DNA from: Rhodocyclaceae bacterium
GTDB taxonomy: Bacteria > Pseudomonadota > Gammaproteobacteria > Burkholderiales > Rhodocyclaceae
Length of the DNA: 64,000 nt
Reading direction: 5' to 3'
NCBI GenBank assembly: GCA_030824115.1
Contig: JAVBYI010000009.1
Coordinates: 215,907-279,906 of the forward strand
In this document: positions 8,953 to 17,259 of the stretch, piece after piece
Position numbering within the stretch: position 1 is the stretch's first letter
Layout: every line of letters begins with the position of its first letter
Position numbers and translations under genes: made by a program
Notes under the pieces: generated by a model
Databases searched by the model: none
What the model was told of the DNA's origin: nothing
What the model saw: the letters and a program-made list of their open reading frames with translations, nothing else

Positions 8953-10473
8953 ATGACCAAAAGAATTCTCTGCGACATCCCTCTGAACCGGGTCGAGGGC
9001 GATCTGGAAATCCGCGTGGCGCTCGAAAACAACCGGGTGGTGGATGCCTGGAGTTCCGGCACCATGTTTCGCGGCTTCGAGAACATCATGGTCGGGCGCG
9101 GTGCGCGCGACGGCCTGGTGATCACGCCGCGCATCTGCGGTATCTGCAGCACCACGCACCTGATGGCTGCCGCCCGGGCGCTTGACCGGATTGCCGGTGT
9201 GACAGTGCCGGACAATGCCATCCGCCTGCGCAATACGGCGCTGCTGGCCGAGCATTGTCAAGGCGATGTACGCCAGTCGCTGCTGATGTTCCTGCCGGAC
9301 TTCGCATCTGCCGCCTACGCCGAACACCCGCTGTATGCGGAAGCCGTGACGCGGTATACCCCCTTGCAGGGCACGCGCTGCATCGATGCCGTGCGCCAGA
9401 CCAAGACCCTGCTCGAAATCATTGCCATCCTCGGCGGCCAATGGCCGCACAGTTCGTTCATGGTGCCGGGCGGCGTCAGCTACGTCCCGCCACTGACCGA
9501 GTTGAACCAGTGCCGCCACATCCTGCGGCATTATCGCCAGTGGTACGAGCGCAGCGTACTGGGGTGTACGCTGACGCGCTGGCAGCAGGTGCAAAGCGCG
9601 TCCAATCTGGATGCCTGGCTGGCCGAAAGTGCGGCGCACCGGGACAGCGACACCGGCTTCCTGCTGCGCTTTGCCGACCGCGCCGGCCTGCGTGAGCTGG
9701 GACGAGGACATGGCCATTTCCTGTCCAGCGGGCTGCCGGACATGCCCGCTGAAACAGCCGCCGGCCCTTACGCATTTGCCGCAGGCTTTCGCGACAGCAC
9801 CGGCCGCTGCCAGCCTTTCGACCAGCTGCAAGTGGCCGAACATGTGGCCGCTTCGTGGTATGCCGATTATCCCGGCGGGCGACATCCTTCTACAGGTATT
9901 ACCGAACCCTACGCCACCGGGGCCGAGGGCAAAAAGTATTCGTGGGGCAAGGCGCCGCGCTACCTCGACCTGCCGGCCGAAACCGGGCCACTGGCGGAGC
10001 GCATCATCGGCAACGATCCGCTCTTTCTCGATCTGCTGCAGCGCGACGGCGTCAATCTGGTGATGCGTCAACTCGCCCGACTGACCCGCCCGGCCCGCCT
10101 ACTGCCCGCCATGGAAATCTGGCTCGATGAAATGATCGCCCGTCCCGACCAACCCTACTACACCCCCGTACAGCACATGCCCGACGGCCAGGGCTATGGG
10201 CTGATCGAGGCAGCGCGGGGCACGCTGGGGCACTGGGTGGAGATTCGCGACGGCAGGATCGCGCGTTACCAGATCATCACCCCGACCGCGTGGAACGGTT
10301 CGCCACGCGACAGCATGGACGTGCGCGGCCCGTGGGAGGAAGCGCTGATCGGCACGCCGATCAAGGATATCGGCAACCCGGTCGAGGCTGGCCATGTGGT
10401 GCGCTCCTTCGATCCCTGTCTGGTCTGTACGGTGCATGTTGTCGGTGCCGGCCGGCTGCCGCTGCACTGCTGA
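8953..10473 (+). CDS. [NiFe]-hydrogenase large subunit, sensory (group 2) type
   Basis: The 506-residue subunit carries both nickel-iron ligand motifs. RICGIC is near residues 60-65, and the C-terminal motif DPCLVCTVH has C489, C492 and H495. The RVEGDLEI segment at the N-terminus resembles HupV/HoxC-type regulatory hydrogenases. The usual C-terminal extension, removed by a specific protease after the final His, is very short here: 11 residues, VVGAGRLPLHC. Classical HupV/HoxC sensors end near this His and need no cleavage. The gene starts 12 bases after the small subunit and ends 3 bases before a maturation protease. With the kinases downstream, the context favours hydrogen sensing over bulk oxidation. 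Confidence 0.88.
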   Translation: MTKRILCDIPLNRVEGDLEIRVALENNRVVDAWSSGTMFRGFENIMVGRGARDGLVITPRICGICSTTHLMAAARALDRIAGVTVPDNAIRLRNTALLAEHCQGDVRQSLLMFLPDFASAAYAEHPLYAEAVTRYTPLQGTRCIDAVRQTKTLLEIIAILGGQWPHSSFMVPGGVSYVPPLTELNQCRHILRHYRQWYERSVLGCTLTRWQQVQSASNLDAWLAESAAHRDSDTGFLLRFADRAGLRELGRGHGHFLSSGLPDMPAETAAGPYAFAAGFRDSTGRCQPFDQLQVAEHVAASWYADYPGGRHPSTGITEPYATGAEGKKYSWGKAPRYLDLPAETGPLAERIIGNDPLFLDLLQRDGVNLVMRQLARLTRPARLLPAMEIWLDEMIARPDQPYYTPVQHMPDGQGYGLIEAARGTLGHWVEIRDGRIARYQIITPTAWNGSPRDSMDVRGPWEEALIGTPIKDIGNPVEAGHVVRSFDPCLVCTVHVVGAGRLPLHC

Positions 10474-10476
10474 GCC

Positions 10477-10920
10477 ATGCCGCCGATCGCCATCATCTGC
10501 CTGGGTAACCGATTCGTGCCGGGCGACGATCTTGGCTGCCGGGTGTTCGACCATCTCGCGAACGCGCCGCTGCCGGCGGATGTCGAGTTGATCGATGGCG
10601 GACTGTGCGGTCTCGATCTGCTTTATCTGATGGAAGGCAAGCGCCGCGTGGTGTTTGCCGATGCCGTGGCCGGGATGGCAGCACACGATGAAATCGTCGT
10701 GCTGGACCGCGCCGGCGTGGCGGCCTACGCCGCAAACTACGGCCATGGGGCCGGTCTGCCCTATCTGCTGCATCTGCTGCCCGAGGTCTGCCGTGCCCCC
10801 TTGCCGGAAATCGCGCTGGTCGGTGCGGAATGTCGGCCCGAAGCATCTGCGGCGGATGAAACCACCGTGCGCGCCCTTGCCGAACGGTGCATGGCACTTG
10901 CCGTCCATGGCCTCCATTAA
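10477..10920 (+). CDS. Hydrogenase maturation endopeptidase (HyaD/HycI family)
   Basis: The 147-residue product fits the M52 family that clips the C-terminus of [NiFe]-hydrogenase large subunits after nickel insertion. GNRFVPGDDLG lies near the N-terminus, an internal acidic residue lies in VVFADAV and a His lies in GHGAGLPYLL, matching the nickel-recognition triad of the family. It starts 3 bases after the large subunit stop, so its partner is probably that subunit, whose tail is only 11 residues. No other maturation genes (hypA-F) are in the window and they would have to be supplied from elsewhere in the genome. Confidence 0.82.
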   Translation: MPPIAIICLGNRFVPGDDLGCRVFDHLANAPLPADVELIDGGLCGLDLLYLMEGKRRVVFADAVAGMAAHDEIVVLDRAGVAAYAANYGHGAGLPYLLHLLPEVCRAPLPEIALVGAECRPEASAADETTVRALAERCMALAVHGLH

Positions 10921-10930
10921 CCACCCTGCC

Positions 10931-13003
10931 ATGCTGACACACACCGCACAACCCGATCAGTTGCTGGCGGAAAACCGCCTGCTGCTGGAAGAAATCCGCG
11001 TCTCGCGGCAGGCAGCGGAAATCACCGCCCAACTGGTCGTGCAGCAGTTCGAGAAAAGCGAGACATCCCATCAGGAGATGGCGGCGATCTTCGAATCAAC
11101 CACCCAGGGGATCGTCTTTATCAAGGATCGTGTGCTGATCAAGGCCAACAGCAAGTTTGGCGAGCTTTTCGGCTACGCCCAACACGAGCTGCGCGGACAG
11201 GTTTCCCGGACCTGGTATCCAGACGATGCCAGCTACCAAGCGGTCGGCGAGGCTTACCACGAGTTGGCGCAAAGCCGTACCTATCGCTGCATTCTGCAAA
11301 TGCGGCGCAAGGACGGCTCACTGTTCTGGGCGCGGCTCAGCGGTTGTGCGCTCTCGACCGATGCGCAAGCCGGCTCGGTTTGGACGGTCGAGGACATCAC
11401 CGCCGAACACGAGGCCAGCGCGGCTGTGGTGCGCGCGAAGGAGCAGGCGGAAGCCGCAGAAGTCAAACTGCGCGACAGCTATGCGGAACTGAAGGAAGCC
11501 AATCAGCGCCTGCAGAAACTGGACCAGTTGAAATCGGATTTTCTCTCTTCGGTCTCACATGAGTTGCGCACCCCGCTCACCTCCATCCGCGGCTTTGCCA
11601 GCCTAGTCGAACGCGAGTTCTCCCGCAGCTTCGCACCGCTGGCGGAAAGCGATGCCGGACTGGACAAAAAGGCCCGCCGCATTCGCGACAATCTGTCCAT
11701 CATTCTCAAGGAATCGGAGCGCCTCACCCGGCTGATCAATGATGTGCTCGATCTGGCCAAGATCGAGGCCGGCCGGATCGAATGGCACGACACCCGCATT
11801 GAGCCTGAACAGCTCATCCGGGATGCGGCGAATGCCACGCATGGCATGTTCGGCCTGAAGCCGGCGGTTGCCCTGCGTCTCGACATCCAGCCCAACTTGC
11901 CGCCCTGCATCGGCGATGCCGATAAATTGTTGCAGGTGCTGGTGAATCTGCTCAACAACGCAATCAAGTTCACCGATCGCGGTGAAATCACCATCCGCGC
12001 GCTCCAGAACGCCGACCGGCTGTTGCAGATCGAAATTCACGACACCGGTATCGGTTTCCCACCCGAGGATGCCGAAACCATTTTCGATAAATTCCAGCAG
12101 GCCAAGCACGGCGACACCCTGGCAGACCGCCCGAAGGGCACCGGGCTGGGGTTGGCTATCTCGCGCGAAATCGTTAGCCGGCATGGCGGACGGGTATGGG
12201 CGCAATCGCAGCCCGGTCAGGGCAGTCTGTTCGCATTTACCCTACCGCCGGCGACCGGCACGGCACTTGACGATCTTGCCGTCCCGCCAGCGCCGACATT
12301 TTCCGAAGCGGTACATACGGAGAACAATGCGGCCGAATCCGCGGCAGACAGTGCTGGAAAAGGCTGCATCCTGGTGGTGGACGACGACCCGGGCGTACGC
12401 AACTACCTCTGCCAGCTATTGCGCGAATCAGGCTATACCGTCATCGCTGCACCCGATGGTCAGGCTGCGCTGACGTTTGCCAAGCGGCACCAACCCGACC
12501 TGATTACCATGGATCTGGCCATGCCGGTCATGGATGGCCATACCGCGATTATCAATCTGCGCGCCGATCCCGAACTGCAGCATATTCCGATCATGGTGGT
12601 CTCTGCGGTACCGGGCTGGGAAAGCGCGGGTGGCGATCTGGCCATGGACAAGCCCATCGACGAACCCCGCTTTCTGGAAAACGCCCGCCTGTTGCTGGAT
12701 CGCGATACCCGCCCGCCAACCCGCATCGTGCGCTGCCTCATGCTGCATGAGGCAAACCAGATACCCGAAGCCGCCCCGGCCCGGTTTACCGCCCGTTGCG
12801 ACATGGAATATTGTGCCCTCGATGTCCTGTCCGCACGCCTGCAGGACGGGTTCCACGGCATGGTGGTCGTGCCTACCTCGCTGCTTGGCAAGGTCAACCT
12901 CAGCTTGCTGCAGGCGACACCGAATCTTGAAATCATGATCATGCCGCAACAGGCCGATACGGCCGACACGCTGGCAGCGCCATCACCGAATACCCCGACT
13001 TGA
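10931..13003 (+). CDS. PAS hybrid histidine kinase with C-terminal receiver (putative H2 signal transducer)
   Basis: The protein (690 residues from the ATG at 10931; an ATG at 10907 overlapping the protease is the alternative) has no membrane segment. A coiled N-terminus is followed by PAS (about 48-160), coiled coil, HisKA with SVSHELRTPL (His near 210), HATPase_c (about 310-435, DTGIGFP and GTGLGLA), a linker holding a dispersed repeat (VPPAPTF), a receiver (about 475-590, MDLAMPVMDG) and an unrecognised 95-residue tail. In HupUV/HoxBC systems a soluble PAS kinase (HoxJ/HupT) binds the sensor hydrogenase, and this protein is the obvious counterpart. That assignment rests on operon context. 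Confidence 0.88.
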   Translation: MLTHTAQPDQLLAENRLLLEEIRVSRQAAEITAQLVVQQFEKSETSHQEMAAIFESTTQGIVFIKDRVLIKANSKFGELFGYAQHELRGQVSRTWYPDDASYQAVGEAYHELAQSRTYRCILQMRRKDGSLFWARLSGCALSTDAQAGSVWTVEDITAEHEASAAVVRAKEQAEAAEVKLRDSYAELKEANQRLQKLDQLKSDFLSSVSHELRTPLTSIRGFASLVEREFSRSFAPLAESDAGLDKKARRIRDNLSIILKESERLTRLINDVLDLAKIEAGRIEWHDTRIEPEQLIRDAANATHGMFGLKPAVALRLDIQPNLPPCIGDADKLLQVLVNLLNNAIKFTDRGEITIRALQNADRLLQIEIHDTGIGFPPEDAETIFDKFQQAKHGDTLADRPKGTGLGLAISREIVSRHGGRVWAQSQPGQGSLFAFTLPPATGTALDDLAVPPAPTFSEAVHTENNAAESAADSAGKGCILVVDDDPGVRNYLCQLLRESGYTVIAAPDGQAALTFAKRHQPDLITMDLAMPVMDGHTAIINLRADPELQHIPIMVVSAVPGWESAGGDLAMDKPIDEPRFLENARLLLDRDTRPPTRIVRCLMLHEANQIPEAAPARFTARCDMEYCALDVLSARLQDGFHGMVVVPTSLLGKVNLSLLQATPNLEIMIMPQQADTADTLAAPSPNTPT
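12278..12301 (+). repeat. 24-bp dispersed repeat, copy 3
   Basis: Variable triplet CCG, tail ATTT; identical in sequence to copy 1. It lies in the linker between kinase core and receiver of the soluble hybrid kinase and encodes VPPAPTF, the same position and peptide as copy 1 in an unrelated-context kinase 12 kb away. Confidence 0.9.
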
Positions 13004-13015
13004 GGAGACACCTGA

Positions 13016-13396
13016 ATGGGAAACACGAAAATTGCGATTGTCGACGACGAAGTCCATATTCGTGCCCTGCTCGAACAAACGCTGGAAGACCTGGAAGGCG
13101 AACCGGAAATCCTCCTGGCCAGCAACGGCGCGGAAGGTCTGGCACTGATTGAGCGTGAGCGGCCGCGCATCGTGTTTCTGGATGTGATGATGCCGCTGAT
13201 GAACGGCTACGATGTATGCACCGCCGTGCGCCAAAACCCGGACCTGACCGGGATCACCATTGTCATGTTGACGGCCAAGGGACAGGAGTCGGATCGGGTG
13301 CGCGGCATGGAAACCGGTGCGCATCACTTCGTCACGAAGCCCTTTGACCCCGACGAAATTCTTGCACTGGCACACCGGATTCTGCAAACACCATGA
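13016..13396 (+). CDS. Single-domain response regulator
   Basis: The 126 residues form one CheY-like receiver and nothing else. The acidic pocket is DDE near residue 10, the acceptor Asp is in VFLDVMMPLMNG, Thr is in MLTAKG and Lys is in VTKPFDP. GAGGAGA precedes the ATG. It lies between the putative hydrogen-responsive kinase and the HD-GYP protein, overlapping the latter by ATGA. It may pass phosphate or bind between them. Whether it is the only target of the hybrid kinase cannot be told. Confidence 0.93.
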   Translation: MGNTKIAIVDDEVHIRALLEQTLEDLEGEPEILLASNGAEGLALIERERPRIVFLDVMMPLMNGYDVCTAVRQNPDLTGITIVMLTAKGQESDRVRGMETGAHHFVTKPFDPDEILALAHRILQTP

Positions 13397-15207
13397 GTAA
13401 AACGGCGCGCTACCTCAAGGCACCCTGGGCACGGCAACAACTCGAGTTGCTGCTGCCCTTGCTGCCGGCGGGTGCCGCCGCGACCCTTTGGTATGACAAC
13501 AAACAACTGGCAGCAACGGGGGCTGACGGCGCCGACCTGTATGAAGGTGCGCCGGCGGTACACCGCTTTCCGCTGGTGCTGGAAAGTCGCGAACTCGGCC
13601 AGGTTCTGCTGCGTCTGCCGCCCGGCACGGACCCTGCCACCGCAAGCGCATGGGGCGATTTTCTGGTGCATAGCCTGCAGGGGGTGCTGGAAGCGCAGCA
13701 CGCGCGCTACTCGATTGCCCAGGAAACCCTCGAAAGCTATCGTGAGATGGCCTTGCTGCAACGCGCCGTCGGCGAACTCAATCAATCACTCAAGCCGGCC
13801 TCTGTAGCGGCTTCATTGCTCAAGGAATTCGCGGATCGCAAGGACAACATCAACTTCGGTGCCGTGTTCCTGCGCGATACCGAAGACGGTCATTACAGCG
13901 TGATCGGATCATTTGGTCATCAGGCAGAAGATGTTTGTGCCGCACTCCAGGCCAGTCATCTGTTCGCTGTGATGACCGGGCACCCGCACGGGGACATCAT
14001 CAACGATCTGGCCGCAGGTGAAATTGCTGCACTCCGGTCGCTGATGTGGATTCCCCTGAGCGTCCATGGCGAGCACCTCGGCCTACTGGTATTGGCGGCG
14101 GACCGCCTGGAGGGATTTGCTGCAGCCGACATGAAACGGGCGCAAACGCTGGTTTCGGTCGCCGCCAGCGCCTTGCGCAACGCCCAGCTCTACGCCGCTG
14201 AAAAAGTGATGTTTCAGGCCTTCGTCAGGGTCATCTCCACCGCCATCGATGCCAAGTCGCCCTATACCGCCGGGCATTGCCGCCGCGTGCCGGAAATTGC
14301 CCTGATGCTGGCAGACAAGGCGCACCAGGCTGAACATGGCCCCTTTGCGAACTTCACGCTCGACGAAGACGAACGCAATGCCCTTGAAATCGCCGCCATG
14401 CTGCATGATTGCGGCAAGGTCGTGACACCGGAATGGGTTGTCGACAAATCCACCAAGCTCGATAGCATCGGCAACCGCCTCGATCTCATCGCCATGCGCT
14501 TTGAAGTGCTGTACCGCGATGCCCTGATCGAACGATATCGCGCAACTGCTGCCGGCCAAGCCGATGCCGAGACGGCCTACCAGCAATGCTTGCGCCAACT
14601 GGAAGCGGACTATGCCCTGTTGAAAAAATGCAATTCCGGCGGCGAGTTTGTTTCACCGGAACATGTCGAACGTATCCAGAACATTGCCAAGGCCCACTGG
14701 TGCAATACGCAGGGCGAGACATTTCCGCTGCTGGAGGCAAGCGAGGTCTACAACCTGTGTGTGCAGCGCGGCACACTCAATCCTGAAGAACGCAAGATCA
14801 TTGAGGATCATGCCATTCACACCATCCGCATGCTGTCGCAGATTCCGTTTCCGCGTGCCTTGCGCAATGTGCCGGAATACGCCGGCGGGCACCACGAGCG
14901 TATCGACGGTCGTGGTTATCCCTACGGGCTGACGCGCGATCAACTGTCGATCCCTGCCCGCATCATCGCCATTGCTGACATCTTTGAGGCGCTTACCGCA
15001 CCGGACCGTCCCTACCGCAAGGGCGGCACCCTGAGCTGGGCGATCGACATCATGCACCGCATGAAGCAGGAGGGGCATATCGACGGCGAACTGTTTGACC
15101 TGTTCCTCGCCGAGGGCGTGTACCACACCTATACCGAGAAGCACCTGCCCGCCGAACAGATTGATCAGGTAGATCTGTCGCGCTATCTTGATCCGGCACC
15201 GCACTGA
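13393..15207 (+). CDS. GAF and HD-GYP domain protein (putative c-di-GMP phosphodiesterase)
   Basis: The 604-residue soluble protein has a variable N-terminal region, a GAF-like domain (about 125-270) and a C-terminal HD-GYP domain. Visible metal-site motifs include HCRRVPEIA, HDCGK near residues 338-342, and HHERIDGRGYP near 499-509. HD-GYP enzymes hydrolyse c-di-GMP to pGpG and GMP. A roughly 100-residue segment between the HDCGK motif and the later motifs is longer than in most HD-GYP proteins. It opposes the cyclases encoded upstream. The start overlaps the receiver gene by 4 bases, and the next kinase begins 3 bases after the stop, so expression is likely coupled. Confidence 0.9.
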   Translation: MSKTARYLKAPWARQQLELLLPLLPAGAAATLWYDNKQLAATGADGADLYEGAPAVHRFPLVLESRELGQVLLRLPPGTDPATASAWGDFLVHSLQGVLEAQHARYSIAQETLESYREMALLQRAVGELNQSLKPASVAASLLKEFADRKDNINFGAVFLRDTEDGHYSVIGSFGHQAEDVCAALQASHLFAVMTGHPHGDIINDLAAGEIAALRSLMWIPLSVHGEHLGLLVLAADRLEGFAAADMKRAQTLVSVAASALRNAQLYAAEKVMFQAFVRVISTAIDAKSPYTAGHCRRVPEIALMLADKAHQAEHGPFANFTLDEDERNALEIAAMLHDCGKVVTPEWVVDKSTKLDSIGNRLDLIAMRFEVLYRDALIERYRATAAGQADAETAYQQCLRQLEADYALLKKCNSGGEFVSPEHVERIQNIAKAHWCNTQGETFPLLEASEVYNLCVQRGTLNPEERKIIEDHAIHTIRMLSQIPFPRALRNVPEYAGGHHERIDGRGYPYGLTRDQLSIPARIIAIADIFEALTAPDRPYRKGGTLSWAIDIMHRMKQEGHIDGELFDLFLAEGVYHTYTEKHLPAEQIDQVDLSRYLDPAPH

Positions 15208-15210
15208 GTC

Positions 15211-17259
15211 ATGCGCAAGCTGTTCAATTCCAGTCTGTTCGTGCGCGCCTTCTCGACCACCACGGCCGTCCTGATGGTGCTGTTTGCCAGCATGTATTTC
15301 CTGTCGGTGCCGTTCATCCAGACTACCGTCGAACACGTCGAGGAAGGCCACGCGCAAACCGTACTCGACAATGTTTATGACGCTGTCGAAAAGATTCATC
15401 GCGACATCGAGAACACCCGCGCCAAGGTCACCCTGGCGCGCAAGCTGGCGCTGCGCGACATCATCTCGGTCGTCGAGTCGCGTGCTCAGGGGCTGGAGGA
15501 GCAGGTCCGCCGGGGCCGTCTCACCACGGCGCAGGCCAAGCGCATGTTGCTCGATGAAATCAGGGACATCCACTATGGCAACAACGATTATGTCTGGGCC
15601 GCCGATTACCGCTCGGTACTGGTTGCCCACCCCGATCCCAAACTGAATGGTGCGGACTTTTCCACCCAAAAGGATGCACGCGGCAATCTGATTGTGCCGC
15701 CCATGGTGGCGATTGCCCGCGCGTCGGGCGACGGTTATTACTCCTACTGGTGGCGCCGCCTGGGGCAGGAGCAGCAGATCGAGAAGCTGAGCTATGCCAA
15801 GCATCTGCCGGCCTTCGAGCTGGTCATCGGCACGGGCGTCTATGTCGACGACATCGAGGCTAATCTGGTCCTTCACCGCGAGGCGGCCATTAGCGAATTG
15901 CGCCTGCAACTGCGCAATATCCGCCTTGCCAAAACCGGCTACGTCTATATTTTCGACAGCCAGCAGCGTGTCATCATTCACCCGAACGCCAAGCTCGAAG
16001 GGGGCAGCCTGTCCGGCATGATCGACCCGGTGAGCAAGCAGGAACTGTCGCCGATGCTCATGGCCGCAACCGACAAGCCCGAAGGTGTACGTTACAAGTG
16101 GGACAGCCCGAGCGATCCTGGCAACTATGCCTACGACAAGATTTCCTGGGTGCGCTATTTCCCCGACTTCGACTGGTACATCGGCAGCTCGGTCTACGTC
16201 GCCGAACTGACCAACAGCGCCAGCACGCTCGGCAACCGCATGCTGGCCGTGTTTGCCGCCACGCTAGTGCTTTCGATTGTGCTGGTGTACTGGTTCGTCT
16301 CCCGGCTGCTTGCCCCGCTTAAGCAACTGAGCGATACCGCTCTGGCCATCGAGCAGGGCAATCTCGACGTGCGTTGCCCCGTGCGGCGTGACGACGAAAT
16401 CGGGATTGTGGCAACTGCCGTGAATGTCATGGTCGACCGCCTGCGCGACAACATCCAGAATCTTGATGCCAAGATCAGCTCGCGCACCGCCGAACTGGAA
16501 AAGGCCAATCAGGATCTCCGGCAGCTCGACCAACTGAAGTCCGACTTCCTGTCGACGGTTTCCCACGAGTTGCGCACACCGATGACCTCGGTGATCGGTT
16601 TCGCCAAACTGATCAGGAAGAAACTCGACGAAGCCATCTTCCCCAAGGTAACGGCTGATGAGAAAACGGCGCGTGCGATGTCGCAGGTATCGGGCAACGT
16701 CGACATCATCATCCGCGAAAGCGAGCGGCTCACCCTGTTGATCAGCGATGTGCTGGACAGCGCGAAACTCGATGCCGGCAAGGTGGACTGGCATTTCGCG
16801 CCGCTTTCGCCTAACGTCTTGCTCGAACGTGCCGCTGCGACGACCGCACCGCTGGCCGCGCAAAAGGGGCTGGCGCTATCGTGGCGGGACAATCTCAACT
16901 TACCCGAGGTCATGGGCGACAAGAACCGGCTGCTGCAGGTTCTGATCAATCTGGTGTCCAACGCCATCAAATTTACCGAGCAGGGTCAAATCCGTCTGTC
17001 CGCCACGCAAGTGGATGGCTTCATCCGCTTTGCGGTACAGGACACGGGCGTTGGCATCGCACCGGAAGAGCACACCCATGTCTTCGACAAGTTTCGCCAG
17101 ATCGCCGACACCCTGACGGACAAGCCGCAAGGTACCGGCCTGGGTTTGTCGATTTGCCATCAGATCGTCAAGCATCATGGCGGCGAGATCGGGCTGGAAT
17201 CCACCCCCGGCATCGGCAGTACCTTCTATTTCACCGTCCCGGTGGCGCCGGCCGCCTAA
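15211..17259 (+). CDS. Membrane histidine kinase with Cache sensor domains and HAMP
   Basis: The 682 residues show a first membrane helix (about 10-32). A long extracytoplasmic region (about 33-345) has two Cache-like modules, each ending in the typical WYIGSSVYV or LVIGTGVYV pattern. A second membrane helix (about 347-370) leads to HAMP (about 370-425), HisKA with STVSHELRTPM (His near 452) and HATPase_c (NLVSNAIKF, DTGVGIA, GTGLGLS). Cache domains usually bind small organic ligands outside the membrane. There is no receiver, so a separate partner is needed; the single-domain regulator upstream is a candidate. The stop overlaps the convergent priA stop. Confidence 0.92.
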   Translation: MRKLFNSSLFVRAFSTTTAVLMVLFASMYFLSVPFIQTTVEHVEEGHAQTVLDNVYDAVEKIHRDIENTRAKVTLARKLALRDIISVVESRAQGLEEQVRRGRLTTAQAKRMLLDEIRDIHYGNNDYVWAADYRSVLVAHPDPKLNGADFSTQKDARGNLIVPPMVAIARASGDGYYSYWWRRLGQEQQIEKLSYAKHLPAFELVIGTGVYVDDIEANLVLHREAAISELRLQLRNIRLAKTGYVYIFDSQQRVIIHPNAKLEGGSLSGMIDPVSKQELSPMLMAATDKPEGVRYKWDSPSDPGNYAYDKISWVRYFPDFDWYIGSSVYVAELTNSASTLGNRMLAVFAATLVLSIVLVYWFVSRLLAPLKQLSDTALAIEQGNLDVRCPVRRDDEIGIVATAVNVMVDRLRDNIQNLDAKISSRTAELEKANQDLRQLDQLKSDFLSTVSHELRTPMTSVIGFAKLIRKKLDEAIFPKVTADEKTARAMSQVSGNVDIIIRESERLTLLISDVLDSAKLDAGKVDWHFAPLSPNVLLERAAATTAPLAAQKGLALSWRDNLNLPEVMGDKNRLLQVLINLVSNAIKFTEQGQIRLSATQVDGFIRFAVQDTGVGIAPEEHTHVFDKFRQIADTLTDKPQGTGLGLSICHQIVKHHGGEIGLESTPGIGSTFYFTVPVAPAA

